Notes: generated from the sequence alone by a model not told the origin. A stretch of DNA of 64,000 nucleotides from Fibrobacter sp. (GCA_024399015.1 JAKSIC010000001.1:248001-312000), one strand, 5' to 3'; positions 41,300 to 52,217 are shown, counted from the first letter of the stretch. Numbers and translations: made by a program.

Positions 41300-42925
41300 C
41301 TACCCCTTTGCCTTAGCAAGGAGAGCTTGAGCAGCGGCGCTGGCGGCGGCCTGTTCGCGCATGCGTTTGCGTGCACGGGAACCGGGACGGTTCTTGCCAA
41401 TGGTGCGGCGGTTCAGATTATCACCTTCTGTGGCACCGTTCTGGTTCTGCGGGCGATTGCCGTTTTGATTCTGCTGCGGATTCTGCTGACGGTTATCGTT
41501 ACGGCGGTCGGGACAACGGCCGAACTTTTCTGCACGATTGCCACGACGTTCTTCACGAGACTGCGGGCGGTTTTCTCCGCGGCCTTCTCCCAGCTGCATA
41601 TTTTCACGAGCCATTTCCGCAGCACGAGCATTGCGCTTGTCAGCCTGATGCTTGCGCCAATCAAACTTTGCGGGCTGTTGGCCTTCGCCGCGATTTTCTT
41701 CGCGACGGTCGCCCTTCTGACCACGAGGTAAACGTCCGCGAGCATTGCGCATTTCGCTTTCAGGAGTTTCCTTCTGCGGCGGCGGCAGTTTTTCGAACAC
41801 GCTAACATCACCTTCGGGAATCTTCACGCGGGTGAGCTTCTCGATTCCGCGCAAGTCAGATTCTTCGTCCGGTGCGCAGAAAGAAATGGCAACGCCTTCC
41901 TTGCCAGCGCGAGCCGTACGGCCAATGCGATGCACAAAAGTTTCCGGTTCGTTGGGCAGGTCATAATTGAAGACGTGGGTCACATCATCCACATCAATAC
42001 CGCGGGCTGCGATATCGGTGGCCACCAGCACACGAATCTTTTCTCCCTTGAAATTGCCCAGCGCTTCCTGGCGGCGATTCTGGCTCTTGTTGCCGTGAAT
42101 GGCGGCACACTTCACACCAGCCTTTTCCAACACGCGGACAATCTTGTCGGCCCCATGCTTTGTGCGAGTAAAGACCAGCACCTTGGTCATCTCTTCATGT
42201 TCTGCCAAGAGTTCCTTCAACAAGGCACCCTTACGGCGCTTATCGATGCGATACAGTTCCTGACGGATGCGTTCAATGGGAGTGCTCTGGGGAGCCACTT
42301 CCACGCGAACGGGATCTGCATTCAAGATAGTTGCAGCCAGGTCAGAAATTTCCTTAGGCATGGTGGCGCTGAAGAACAAGTTCTGACGCTTGCCCGGAAG
42401 CATGCCCACCACCTTGCGGATATCGTGAATGAAGCCCATATCAAGCATACGGTCCGCTTCGTCCAGCACAAAGAATTCCACGTTCTTCAAGGTCACGGCG
42501 TGCTGGCCAATCAAATCCAGCAAACGGCCCGGAGTAGCCACCAGAACATCAACGCCACGAACCAGAACATTCTTCTGCTTCACATCGCTGACGCCGCCGA
42601 AAATGCAAGCGGTAGAAATGGCGGTGTACTGGGCGTACATCTTGAAGCATTCTTCCACCTGGATCGCCAATTCGCGGGTGGGCAGCAAAATCAAAGCGCG
42701 GCAAGTTTTCGGCTGACGGAACTTTCCGGAATCCAGCAGGCGCTGCAAAATAGGCAACGCAAATGCGGCGGTCTTACCCGTTCCCGTCTGGGCGATACCC
42801 AACAAGTCCTTACCTTCCAGCAAGCTGGGGATGGACTGTTCCTGAATGGGAGTAGGCTGTTCATAACCAACAGTGCGGACTGCACGCTGGAGCGGTTGAG
42901 CTAACGGAAGTTCTTCAAAAGTCAT
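41300..42925 (-). CDS. rhlE: DEAD-box RNA helicase, RhlE-like
   Basis: About 541 residues from the ATG at 42925; a TTG at 42934 is in frame but the ATG gives the normal family start (MTFEELPLAQPLQRAV). Helicase motifs in order: Q motif TPIQEQS, Walker A AQTGTGKT, PTRELA, DEAD in VLDEADRMLDMGF, SAT, and C-terminal VLVATDIAARGIDVDDV and HRIGRTARAG. A long basic, Arg/Asn/Gln-rich tail (about residues 385-535) is a typical RNA-binding extension of RhlE/CsdA-like helicases. Probable roles are ribosome assembly and RNA turnover in the cold. Confidence 0.9.
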   Translation of the reverse strand: MTFEELPLAQPLQRAVRTVGYEQPTPIQEQSIPSLLEGKDLLGIAQTGTGKTAAFALPILQRLLDSGKFRQPKTCRALILLPTRELAIQVEECFKMYAQYTAISTACIFGGVSDVKQKNVLVRGVDVLVATPGRLLDLIGQHAVTLKNVEFFVLDEADRMLDMGFIHDIRKVVGMLPGKRQNLFFSATMPKEISDLAATILNADPVRVEVAPQSTPIERIRQELYRIDKRRKGALLKELLAEHEEMTKVLVFTRTKHGADKIVRVLEKAGVKCAAIHGNKSQNRRQEALGNFKGEKIRVLVATDIAARGIDVDDVTHVFNYDLPNEPETFVHRIGRTARAGKEGVAISFCAPDEESDLRGIEKLTRVKIPEGDVSVFEKLPPPQKETPESEMRNARGRLPRGQKGDRREENRGEGQQPAKFDWRKHQADKRNARAAEMARENMQLGEGRGENRPQSREERRGNRAEKFGRCPDRRNDNRQQNPQQNQNGNRPQNQNGATEGDNLNRRTIGKNRPGSRARKRMREQAAASAAAQALLAKAKG

Positions 42926-42969
42926 AAGGCGCAAATTAGAAAATTAAACCACCCATTTAAAGGGTAAAG

Positions 42970-43000
42970 GAAAAGCCCTCCATTGACTGGAGGGCTTTTT
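42970..43000 (-). terminator. Rho-independent terminator after glk
   Basis: AAAAGCCCTCCA-ttgac-TGGAGGGCTTTTT, symmetrical enough to act on both strands. It lies between glk and the helicase gene. Confidence 0.75.
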
Positions 43001-43037
43001 CGCACATGTTCTGCGAGCAATTTGCAGTTACTTGCAA

Positions 43038-44105
43038 TTACTTCTGCAGATTCAAGCTTGCGTTTGCAGCACCATAAAGGCTGATGCTGTAATCCTTGAT
43101 GATGTACACAGGAATCTTGTTCAAGAGCGGACGAATGTTCGGGTTGTAGTTCTTTTCGAAGTACTGCATGAACAAGTTGTCACGTTCCAACCAGCGAAGG
43201 TCCTTCTGCACGGTACCGCCAGCCAAGTAGAAACCACCCAGCGGCAGGAACAAGGTAGCAGCATCGCTAGCGAAGCGAGCAAGCATCTTCACAAAGAGGC
43301 GCATCATTTCTGCAGCAACCGGATCGTTATCACTTGCGCGGCTAATGTACTTCGGGCGATCATTGGGTTCAGTTTCTTCGATCTTCTGGAAGTATTCGTT
43401 GTTCGGGACGCCGCGGGTTTCCTTCCACCATTCGTACATGTTACGCAGGCCCATGCCAGATACGAGAGGTTCTACGCCGGGAACCATGCCAAGTTTCTGC
43501 TGCATGTAATCGTGGAATTCCTGAGAGTCCTTATCGAAGGGAGCGAAAGTAGAGTGGCCGCCTTCGGAGGAAGCGGGAATGTACTTCTGGCCGTCAAATG
43601 CCAGGAAGCCAACGCCCATGCCAGTACCCGGGCCAATCACAGCCTTGGTAGCAGCCTGGGGAGCCGGAGAAGAACCGTCGGTGTGGATCAACTTGTGGAT
43701 CTGTTCCGGATCGTCCACATCCAGAGTGGGGATGCCGTAGCTGATAGCCATGAAGTCGTTGATGACGAGAGTGGGAATACCGGTAGCTGCGGTGAGAGCG
43801 TCGCCATCCACGGACCAGGGCAGGTTGGTCATGACGCACTTGTTGTTTGCCACGGGACCAGCAGCGCTGATGCAAATGTGGGAAGGCTTCAGTTCTGCGC
43901 GTGCTTCGGCGGCGATCTTCAAAGTTTCGCGAATGGGAGCATCCAGACCATCAATGTCCTTAGAGGGGCAAACCGTTTCAAGAATCAGGGTGAACTTGCC
44001 ATCCTTGTAGCCTACGAGACCCAGGTTGGTGTTGGTACCACCGATGTCGCCAGCCAAAACAAGACGGTCAAACTTTGCGTCGGGATTTTTCCATTTAATT
44101 TCCAT
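43038..44105 (-). CDS. glk: Glucokinase
   Basis: About 355 residues from the ATG at 44105, preceded by GGAG; an upstream in-frame start at 44177 would add a cysteine-rich leader without a ribosome site. ATP/phosphate motif LAGDIGGTNTNLGLV at the N-terminus, the sugar-binding block WSVDGDALTAATG/LVINDFMA, and IGPGTGMGVGFLA with SSEGGHSTFAP, as in the Glk (PF02685) family rather than the zinc-containing ROK kinases. It phosphorylates glucose to glucose-6-phosphate, which fits a cellulose-degrading bacterium. Confidence 0.85.
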   Translation of the reverse strand: MEIKWKNPDAKFDRLVLAGDIGGTNTNLGLVGYKDGKFTLILETVCPSKDIDGLDAPIRETLKIAAEARAELKPSHICISAAGPVANNKCVMTNLPWSVDGDALTAATGIPTLVINDFMAISYGIPTLDVDDPEQIHKLIHTDGSSPAPQAATKAVIGPGTGMGVGFLAFDGQKYIPASSEGGHSTFAPFDKDSQEFHDYMQQKLGMVPGVEPLVSGMGLRNMYEWWKETRGVPNNEYFQKIEETEPNDRPKYISRASDNDPVAAEMMRLFVKMLARFASDAATLFLPLGGFYLAGGTVQKDLRWLERDNLFMQYFEKNYNPNIRPLLNKIPVYIIKDYSISLYGAANASLNLQK

Positions 44106-44307
44106 AATAAAACTCCAGTTTTTTAGACCATCAAAATATACTAAAGGACCCACGCGGGGGCAGTTCTCACAGGTCAAACACCCCCATATAAGTACTTTTT
44201 TTTGACAATTCCCCAGTTTTTCACGATGTAGAAAAAAGAAGACATATCACCGCCGATTTACCCTTAACTTGCGGGCGGTTTAACAAACAGCTAAAAGAGG
44301 AGGCCCC

Positions 44308-44610
44308 ATGGCCATTCATTTCGATTTTTCCCCAAAGCCCTTAAATCACGAAGGCTCCATTGCAAGCAAGTACGAATGCGAGCATTTCTATGAGAACTTC
44401 GCACTGATTGTGCGCCACGCCGACTTTATCCTCAGTTTTTGCTGGTACAAGGGAGCCCACAGCACCCAGGGAGAATTCGGCTCCATCAAATACAACCTAC
44501 CCTACGAGTTCCCCGAGACACACGTCCCCGAAGCATTCCAAAGCGTCCCCTGGAACGTATTTTACCTGGTACAGCTGCTGAAGGAGAAGGAAAAATCTAA
44601 AAACAACTAG
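44308..44610 (+). CDS. Small conserved-looking hypothetical protein
   Basis: 100 residues, with AAAAGAGGAGG shortly before the ATG, which supports translation. The product is aromatic-rich (ASKYECEHFYENFALIVRHA, FCWYKGAHSTQGEFGSIKYN), has no signal peptide and ends in a charged tail. I do not recognise it. It precedes recC by about 100 bp on the same strand but need not belong to that operon. Confidence 0.6.
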   Translation: MAIHFDFSPKPLNHEGSIASKYECEHFYENFALIVRHADFILSFCWYKGAHSTQGEFGSIKYNLPYEFPETHVPEAFQSVPWNVFYLVQLLKEKEKSKNN

Positions 44611-44714
44611 TCAAAAAAATTGACAAATTTCCACAAGCCAAACGATATACCTTAAGATAGGCTCTCTTCTAGCCCTGTCACTAAACTGTCAAAAATTTAT
44701 CGTATATTACCACT

Positions 44715-47700
44715 ATGCTGCACCTGAAGTTCGCCTTGAATCTTGAAAATTTGGCTGATGAAATGATTGAAGCCATTTCCGCCAGTTGGAAGAACCCCTT
44801 TGTAAGTCCCATTGTCGTGTTTCCCGATCCGAAACTGGAGCAATGGTTCAGGCTTCGATGGATTCAGAAAAAAGGTGCACTGGCCGGTCTTAGCACAATG
44901 ATGATTGACCGTTTCCTTATGGAAATTCTCGTAGGCGACGACACCAGCAAAAAGAAACTTAGCGCAGACATGCTCTGCAACGTAATTCTCGCCTACCTGA
45001 AAACAGAAAATGGTGGAATATACAATTACGAAAAATTGGGGGACGAAGTTCGACGTTACCTGATTGTCGAAGACAAGGAAGGCAACGCCAAGCTAGATGA
45101 AACCCATCTTTTCGACTTCGCCCAAAAAATTGCCATGCTCTTTTTGGAATACGAAACCAGCCGCCCAAGAGAGTTCGTAAAAAATAGCGACGGAAAATCT
45201 GCAGAAGGCATTTTGGACAAATGGAAGCAAGGCAACCTTCAGCCCTTCTTCGCCTCTAGCAGAAACGGAGATGTTGCAGTTCGTGAAAAATGGCAACAAA
45301 TGTTGTATTCCGCCATTTTCCATCAACACGGCAACGAGCCTTCTCTTTTAACTAAAGTCTTCCAAAAAGAAGCCGAACGCAAAAACGATAGCCAGGTCAC
45401 ATACCTTACTATCCCTTTCCTTTATTACAGTTGCCTTGATGAAAGCGGCAAGGCAAACTTTCACTTGGATAAAATCCAGGACCAGCCCCTATTTATCTTC
45501 GGCCTTTCAGGCATGGGCCAGTTCTACCGTGTAATTCTTCAAAAGTTCGCAGAGGAACACGAAGTTTATGCCTACATCCAAAATCCCTGCATGGAATTTT
45601 GGGAAGATATCGCCAGCGACAAAATGGTCCGCCAGTGGAAAGCGACAAACGGCGTGTGGAATGACTCCGCAGGCAACAAGTTGGACTCTGTCAAAGAACG
45701 AATGGGAGTGAACCTTGGAGCAACAGGTTCTGCAGACGAAGCCACCAATGCAACCGACCCGGATGACATTTCTGAATACAAGAACCTCGCAGAAGAGGAA
45801 GCAGAGAATAGCCTTCTTTGCACCTGGGGGCGCTCCGGTCGAGACAACATCAAACTTTGGTGTCAGGCAGCCAACTACGACTTTGATTTTGACGAAAGTA
45901 ATGGGAATATTGCCGCAGCAAAAGACCTTCCTCAGGACACATTGCTGCACAGGCTACAATACGCAATTACAAATCGTTCCAATAAGATAAACAAAAACGA
46001 AGAAGATTCCTGCGAAAACACCGACCGCAGCCTTACCCTTACTGCAGCCCCCACGAAAATTCGTGAGATGGAGTCGCTTCATTCAGAAATTTGCAAGCTG
46101 TTGCAGAATGGTGCCAGAGTAAGCGATATTCTGGTGGTTTCTCCGGATCTGGATAGCTATCGTACCGCAATTAAAACAGTCTTTGACCAGACTCCTGATA
46201 AGAAGACTGCGGAAACAAATACAGAAGGCTACCTCCATATCCCTTTCTCCATCGTAGACTCTCCTGCACACAGTTCCTTGACAGAAAATGCCTTGAGGGA
46301 CTTGTTCACCATTTTGGAAAGTAATACCATCGGAAGGCCTCAATTTTTCAGTCTCATGCGCAATCCCGTCGTACAATACACCCGCGGAATCAAGGAGGAC
46401 GAAGTCAACGATTGGGAAACCTGGATTGAGGAAACCAACGTCTATCGTGACCGCAGTTCTAAAAAACAGGACTGGGCAGATGGAGTCCGTCGCCTGCTTC
46501 TATCCAAGATGACAAAGAACCTTGTGAAATTCGGTGACGAAGGTGCGACTCTCAAGCCCTATTCCGACATGGCCACCAGCAACAATACAAGTCTTTGTCA
46601 CTTTGTGGAAGCCATTAACGATCTTAAGGACTGGATCAAATTCGGTTCTCTTGGGAAATTAGACAACCTTGATTTGCTAAATGACCATATCAATGCATGG
46701 CTTGCCATGACCGGCGCACCCGACGGCTTCGCCGGTGAAACCATCATTTTCAAGCGAGTGGTCGAATCTGTGGAAAATCTCCGCTACCAGCTGGACACCG
46801 GCATCGACGCCATCTCCTGGAAGATTATTGAACAGAGTTTGATTACCGCGGCTCAGGGTTCTGCATATAGTTGCGGCAACCTCTTCGTGAACGGCATAAC
46901 TTTCATGAAATTTATCCCCAACCGTATCATTCCCGTAAAGCACCTGTTCTTCATTGGAGGCAACTCAATCAATTTCCCTGGAGCAAAACAGCAGAACACC
47001 TTGGACTTACGCAAGTCTAGCCGTCCTTGGCCAGGCGACGATTCACCTATTGCAAAACGCCGTTACGCATTCCTTTGCCAACTCATGAGCGTAAGCGAAG
47101 GTTTCCACATCAGCTTTGTGGATCAAGACATCAAAAAGGACGCAGAACTTTACCCCACTTCCGTGGTAAACGACATCCAGAAATTCCTGAACAAGAATGG
47201 CATCACATGGAATCGTGATAAGGTTTCCTTGGATGAAACTCGCAGCACCTCCGAACTGTTCACTCCCAAAAGCCTTCGCAACAAGAAAGCCTATGTGGAC
47301 ATGATTCACAATGGCAACGCAAAGGCTCGAGTCAATCGCAAAACCCGTGGCGACGAATCCACGGACATCAAGAACATTACCGTCAAAATTCCGGAACGGG
47401 TATCCCTTTTCCAACTTCGCAAATTCCTAGAAGACCCCTTTGAATTTCGCATCAGCCTTATGATGATGGAACAGGATGATGACGACCCCGAAAAGGAACT
47501 GTTTGAACCAATCTATTTTGACAAGTTGGAAGAAAGCAATCTTCTCAAGATGATGCTGGCGGCAGAACTTTCCAACAAGGAAGACGAATTGAAAAAGTTC
47601 ATGAAGGATTCCGAATTCAAGGGAAAGATGCCGGACCAGATTTTCAGCAACAAAATCTGGAATGATTTGAGTGCCAAAAAGAATCTCATCCTAAACCAGA

Positions 47701-48392
47701 TGGGAACGGCCAAAATCCAGGAATTAAAAGACAGTTGGACATACAAGGATCGCCTGCAAGATTTGCAACTTCTTCGCGGAGACGGAACCAAGTGGAATTT
47801 ATCCGGAACCATGGATTGGTGCAACAACAAGGATTTAGGTGAAGTGACGGAAATCATTTCCGTTACAACTTCTGAACAGTCTGCCCCAAAAATCAAGTTC
47901 AGCAAGTACACTAGTCCCTACGTCAAGGCTTTGGCACTACTCGCATTGAAATGCGAAAAACACCCCGAAAAAGCAGATGCCGAACAGACCATCGGAATTT
48001 CTATTTACTCTTGCGACCCCATGATGGGCGGTCCCGCCACAACATCCGTGACCATGACGCCCTCTAACGCGAAAGCAATGCTGGAAACGATTTATAGTGA
48101 AGCTTTCGGGTGCGAAGCTTCCCAGAAAATGCCTTACAGCAAGGCTGCTCCTGCAGACCTTCTAAACGAAATCGACGAATCTGACGATATATATAGTTAC
48201 AGAAGCAAACTGCTGGATGGTCCCTGGGCATACTTCGGAAAGAAAGCCCTTTTTGACCCCGCCAAGGATGTGGGATTTGATGGAGACAATTTCCAGGAAC
48301 AGTGGGCAGCCGCAACTGCAAAAATGAAATCCCTGATGAAAATCAAGGCCTACGAAAAGCCAGCAAAGGCTACCAAGAAGAAGGAGGCCTAA
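44715..48392 (+). CDS. recC: Exodeoxyribonuclease V gamma subunit RecC
   Basis: 1225 residues, slightly longer than E. coli RecC. Recognisable stretches are VVFPDPKLEQWFRLRW near the start, LFIFGLSGMGQFY (the HVFNISALPPVY-like RecC block), DILVVSPDLDSYRTAI, HIPFSIVDS, and VKHLFFIGGNSINFPGAKQQNTLDL near residue 735. RecC holds the complex together and reads Chi sites. It is followed by recB after a single base, so the three rec genes are one operon. The sequence diverges enough from proteobacterial RecC that the Chi site cannot be predicted. Confidence 0.85.
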   Translation: MLHLKFALNLENLADEMIEAISASWKNPFVSPIVVFPDPKLEQWFRLRWIQKKGALAGLSTMMIDRFLMEILVGDDTSKKKLSADMLCNVILAYLKTENGGIYNYEKLGDEVRRYLIVEDKEGNAKLDETHLFDFAQKIAMLFLEYETSRPREFVKNSDGKSAEGILDKWKQGNLQPFFASSRNGDVAVREKWQQMLYSAIFHQHGNEPSLLTKVFQKEAERKNDSQVTYLTIPFLYYSCLDESGKANFHLDKIQDQPLFIFGLSGMGQFYRVILQKFAEEHEVYAYIQNPCMEFWEDIASDKMVRQWKATNGVWNDSAGNKLDSVKERMGVNLGATGSADEATNATDPDDISEYKNLAEEEAENSLLCTWGRSGRDNIKLWCQAANYDFDFDESNGNIAAAKDLPQDTLLHRLQYAITNRSNKINKNEEDSCENTDRSLTLTAAPTKIREMESLHSEICKLLQNGARVSDILVVSPDLDSYRTAIKTVFDQTPDKKTAETNTEGYLHIPFSIVDSPAHSSLTENALRDLFTILESNTIGRPQFFSLMRNPVVQYTRGIKEDEVNDWETWIEETNVYRDRSSKKQDWADGVRRLLLSKMTKNLVKFGDEGATLKPYSDMATSNNTSLCHFVEAINDLKDWIKFGSLGKLDNLDLLNDHINAWLAMTGAPDGFAGETIIFKRVVESVENLRYQLDTGIDAISWKIIEQSLITAAQGSAYSCGNLFVNGITFMKFIPNRIIPVKHLFFIGGNSINFPGAKQQNTLDLRKSSRPWPGDDSPIAKRRYAFLCQLMSVSEGFHISFVDQDIKKDAELYPTSVVNDIQKFLNKNGITWNRDKVSLDETRSTSELFTPKSLRNKKAYVDMIHNGNAKARVNRKTRGDESTDIKNITVKIPERVSLFQLRKFLEDPFEFRISLMMMEQDDDDPEKELFEPIYFDKLEESNLLKMMLAAELSNKEDELKKFMKDSEFKGKMPDQIFSNKIWNDLSAKKNLILNQMGTAKIQELKDSWTYKDRLQDLQLLRGDGTKWNLSGTMDWCNNKDLGEVTEIISVTTSEQSAPKIKFSKYTSPYVKALALLALKCEKHPEKADAEQTIGISIYSCDPMMGGPATTSVTMTPSNAKAMLETIYSEAFGCEASQKMPYSKAAPADLLNEIDESDDIYSYRSKLLDGPWAYFGKKALFDPAKDVGFDGDNFQEQWAAATAKMKSLMKIKAYEKPAKATKKKEA

Positions 48393-48393
48393 A

Positions 48394-51300
48394 ATGAGCG
48401 AAGTATTAAAAAGTTTTGATCTTAAAAATTTTGATCCGAGGCACAGCCACTTTATTGAAGCATCCGCCGGAACAGGCAAAACCTATACCATTCAGCTCAT
48501 GGTTTCCAAGCTGATTAGCCAGGGAACTCCCCTCAAGAAAATTCTCATCGTGACCTACACCGAAAAGGCCGCAGGAGAATTGAAGGATCGTATCCGCAAG
48601 AAAATCAATGAAGTTCTTGAATTCAAAAAGATTAATAAAGATGACGAAAACGAGCAGGAGCTTTCCAAGGACATTCTATCCCTTTTCGCAAAAGCTAACC
48701 AGGACGTAGATAACGCAGCCATCTTTACCATTCATTCCTTCTGCCAAAAATCATTGAAGGAATATGCTTATGATGCAGGCCGACCTTTCGATATGGCCAT
48801 GATTGATGATGCCAACGTCACAACTCTGGTAGAACAGTACATTCGTGACGTTTGGGCTCACGATGAAAAATTCCAACAGCTTCTGAAAAATGAAAAGACA
48901 GAATCCTTGGCAAATAAATTGGCAGGAACTCTTGTCGGCGCCATCAACAGCTATAAAGGCAGCAGCAAGACTGGCGAAATCATCCCTTTGGATGGAGTCA
49001 CGCTTCCTGAAATCAATGGCAACAAAATCAGCCTGGAAGCCCTTGAAAAAATCGCATGCGCAGAAACCTTCGAAGATCTTAAAGTCATCCCTGGTTTTGA
49101 GGAAGAGCTAAAATATTTCGAAGACGCCGCTAGTTCTGAAACAAGAGCCGCAGACTTTGTACAGGATATCAAAACCTGGATAAGGAACCAGAAGCCTCTT
49201 TTCAACGGAAGATCATTCCAGGAACGCTATTTTAGCGAAGGACTGAAAAGCCACTTTAATGTTCTGAAGGATATCAAGGACTTCTTAGGCAACGTAGACG
49301 ACATTCTTAGTTTCGCACGTTACGAAGATTTCCTTTGCAAGCAAATCCCCATCCTTTTTGACCATTGGCAGAAGCAAAAGAAGGATGACAAGCGTCAATC
49401 CTTTAACGACATGATCCTTTCTGTCCACAAGGCAATTACCGAAAGCAACAACCTTAAGGACAAACTTCGTCAGCAGTTTAATTACGCCATCATTGACGAA
49501 TTCCAGGACACCAACAAACTGCAATGGGATATTTTCCGTACGGTATTTTTGAACGTTCCCGATCATTCGATCTTTGTCGTTGGCGACCCTAAGCAGTCCA
49601 TCTACAGTTTCCAGGGCGCAGATGTCAACGTCTATAAAGCTGCCGTTCAGGAAATCAAGTCCGGAACATCCCTAAACAACAACTTCCGTTCTACCACAGG
49701 CATCATTGAAGGTTGTAACGAACTGTTCAAAGGATCCTTCTTTACCCCTGCAGAAGGAGTAGAGAAGCTCGTTGACTTTACGCCTTCGGGTTCTCCTGCA
49801 AATCAAAGCCAGCAAAAAGTTCCACCAACTGTAAACGGAAAGGAAATTGCCCCCATTTGGTTGAGCAAAAATGAAATTTCCAGCCTGGAATTCGCCCGGA
49901 CCGTCGTTTCAAAAATTGTAGACTGGTGTTCCTTTGAAAACGGCAAAACTCGCCTGCAAGTATTTGACAAAAAGAATTGCCGCAAATATCGTGATGTTTC
50001 CTTCAAGGACTTCGCTGTTCTAGCACGTACCCGTAGCGAAATGGAAGAGATTGAAGATTCTCTTCGATACGCCGGTGTACCTTTCAGCCGTTACAAGGAC
50101 AGCAACCTTTTCAATAGTCGCGAATGCGCCGAATGGATTGCATTGTTCCGCGCCCTCAACGCACCGGATTTTTCCGCATGGAACCGTAGGCTTTTAAGCG
50201 AAGTTCTGATTACGGATTTCTTCAAAACCGTTTTCACGAAAAATGATGCAGATTCTTCTGAAGACCACAGCATGGACGAGCTCCATTATGTGGATAGCAA
50301 GACCTTTGACGATCCCAATAATCACGAACGCAAGCTCCTAAATGCATGGCGAGATTTGGCCCTTAAGCACCGCTACGCGGAAATGCTGGAACGCATCTAC
50401 AGCGACACGCAAATTGAGCAGCGCCTTATGGACATTTCCAAGCTGCAAAATCTTGCAAAGTTGCGTCAAATTGGAAACTATGCTATTGAGTTCCTTTATA
50501 GCCACAACTGTTCTCTGGAAGATTTGGTTCGTCATCTTGACGGTCTTGCTGCATTCCGTGAAGACGCCGACGATGAAGATGGAAGCCTGGTGGAAAAAGG
50601 TACCGATTATGACGCCGTGCAAATTATGACCATTCATGCCTCCAAGGGTCTGGAATTCCCGGTGGTCATTTCCGTAGCCGGATTCAAGGGCATCAACAAC
50701 TCCTCCAAGGGTCCTTTCCTATATCATGGCGATGATGGAATTCATCTGGGTCTTGGTCCAAATGCAAAAAATGCCCGCAAGGCAGAAGAACTTGAAGAAT
50801 GGAAGCGCCTTTTCTACGTTGACTTTACCCGCGCTTCTTCTATCTTGATTTTGCCCCGTTATGAAAACTGGACAAAGAAGGACAAAAAGACTGGCGTTGT
50901 CACTGGAGTCAAGGAGGAATTCAAGTTCCTGTACGATTCCCACAATGAGTTTTACGACAATGCCGAAATTGTTGACAATGAAGGCGGTCACAATCTGAGC
51001 TATCCATGCTTCACTGTTCTGGAAACAGATAGTGCATGGAGTATCAGCGAAAAGAAGGAACAGGTCAAGAATAACATCTTGTTGCCTCTTAGTGAAAATG
51101 ACAACCAGCAAGAATCCATCCAAGATGTAGAAATCAAAATTCAGGAACAGAAGATTGCCATGGGATCTCTGCAAAAGCAAGTTCCTCATGCTTGCATTAT
51201 GCAGTATTCCTATTCCTCTCTTTCGGGAAAGACTGACAACGGCATCAGTAACGAAGACGATTCACCGCTGGACCAGAACGGCGATGACCGCGACGACAAT

Positions 51301-52206
51301 GCAGAAATCGTAAGCAGGAACAAAGTTTCCATCAAGAGCATTGACGTAAACGCCGTGGACAGTTCCATGCCCTACGAGGATAATCAAGATTACCAGAGCC
51401 ATTATGAAGAAAACGTAAAGAAGTTCCCCCGCGGAAGCAAGCTGGGTAACGCCATCCATCACGTCTTTGAACGTGCAAAGTTCTTCGAAATTGGGCAGTC
51501 CTTGCCCACTCTGGAAAGTGCCCTAAACGACGCCAAGAGTCAGAACATCATTGAGGAAGAATTCAAGAACGAATCCCTCCCCATCTGGAATCATAAGGAT
51601 GCGTGGACTGAAATTGCCATCAGCTACGTTTGGAATACGCTGAACGCAAAACTTCCCGTCATTGAAGGAAACGCAGCCACAGGCGCCACCTTCTCCCTCA
51701 CGGAAATTCCTCTGACAGATCACAAGGCAGAAATGCAGTTCAACTTGAATGCAAACGAAATCCAAAGTGGCGATGCATCCAACGGTACCAATGAACCTAC
51801 GGCAAATCTTCACAAGTTCTGCAAGGGTTTCATTGACTTGATGTTCGTACGTGAAGATGCAGAAGGCAACAAGCGCTACAGCATTTTGGACTGGAAGTCT
51901 GACGTACTTGAGGAAAACCGCTACACGCCTGCAGCATTAAAGGAACGTGTGGACGCCGATTATTCCATCCAGCGAGTTCTTTACAGCTACTGCCTGATTC
52001 AATGGCTAAAGCAGTTCTATGGCGAAGGCTCCCAGGAAAATCTGACAGAAGAAGAAATCTTCCAAAAGCATTTCGGCGGCATCTATTACGCCTTTGTACG
52101 CGGAACCTTAGGCGGTAGCGGCAGAGGCATCTACGCCCAGACCTGGAATAGCTACGACGATCTTAAAAACGCCTACGGCGAAATCAAGAAGCTGATGAGC
52201 AAGTAG
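48394..52206 (+). CDS. recB: Exodeoxyribonuclease V beta subunit RecB
   Basis: 1270 residues. UvrD/Rep-type helicase with Walker A EASAGTGKT (residues 22-30), motif II IIDEFQDTN near residue 367, GDPKQSIYSFQGAD, and IHASKGLEFPVV near residue 747. A C-terminal RecB nuclease domain has FIDLMFV...YSILDWKSDVL around residues 1147-1172, with the Asp and Lys of the active site present. It degrades and processes double-strand DNA ends and loads RecA. In this window RecBCD would also be the host machinery that meets incoming linear cassette DNA. Confidence 0.93.
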   Translation: MSEVLKSFDLKNFDPRHSHFIEASAGTGKTYTIQLMVSKLISQGTPLKKILIVTYTEKAAGELKDRIRKKINEVLEFKKINKDDENEQELSKDILSLFAKANQDVDNAAIFTIHSFCQKSLKEYAYDAGRPFDMAMIDDANVTTLVEQYIRDVWAHDEKFQQLLKNEKTESLANKLAGTLVGAINSYKGSSKTGEIIPLDGVTLPEINGNKISLEALEKIACAETFEDLKVIPGFEEELKYFEDAASSETRAADFVQDIKTWIRNQKPLFNGRSFQERYFSEGLKSHFNVLKDIKDFLGNVDDILSFARYEDFLCKQIPILFDHWQKQKKDDKRQSFNDMILSVHKAITESNNLKDKLRQQFNYAIIDEFQDTNKLQWDIFRTVFLNVPDHSIFVVGDPKQSIYSFQGADVNVYKAAVQEIKSGTSLNNNFRSTTGIIEGCNELFKGSFFTPAEGVEKLVDFTPSGSPANQSQQKVPPTVNGKEIAPIWLSKNEISSLEFARTVVSKIVDWCSFENGKTRLQVFDKKNCRKYRDVSFKDFAVLARTRSEMEEIEDSLRYAGVPFSRYKDSNLFNSRECAEWIALFRALNAPDFSAWNRRLLSEVLITDFFKTVFTKNDADSSEDHSMDELHYVDSKTFDDPNNHERKLLNAWRDLALKHRYAEMLERIYSDTQIEQRLMDISKLQNLAKLRQIGNYAIEFLYSHNCSLEDLVRHLDGLAAFREDADDEDGSLVEKGTDYDAVQIMTIHASKGLEFPVVISVAGFKGINNSSKGPFLYHGDDGIHLGLGPNAKNARKAEELEEWKRLFYVDFTRASSILILPRYENWTKKDKKTGVVTGVKEEFKFLYDSHNEFYDNAEIVDNEGGHNLSYPCFTVLETDSAWSISEKKEQVKNNILLPLSENDNQQESIQDVEIKIQEQKIAMGSLQKQVPHACIMQYSYSSLSGKTDNGISNEDDSPLDQNGDDRDDNAEIVSRNKVSIKSIDVNAVDSSMPYEDNQDYQSHYEENVKKFPRGSKLGNAIHHVFERAKFFEIGQSLPTLESALNDAKSQNIIEEEFKNESLPIWNHKDAWTEIAISYVWNTLNAKLPVIEGNAATGATFSLTEIPLTDHKAEMQFNLNANEIQSGDASNGTNEPTANLHKFCKGFIDLMFVREDAEGNKRYSILDWKSDVLEENRYTPAALKERVDADYSIQRVLYSYCLIQWLKQFYGEGSQENLTEEEIFQKHFGGIYYAFVRGTLGGSGRGIYAQTWNSYDDLKNAYGEIKKLMSK

Positions 52207-52217
52207 GAGACTATACG

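Noticed and set aside
43038-44105. ROK-family sugar kinase
   Set aside because: The zinc-binding CxCG motif of ROK kinases is missing and the motif order fits the Glk family.
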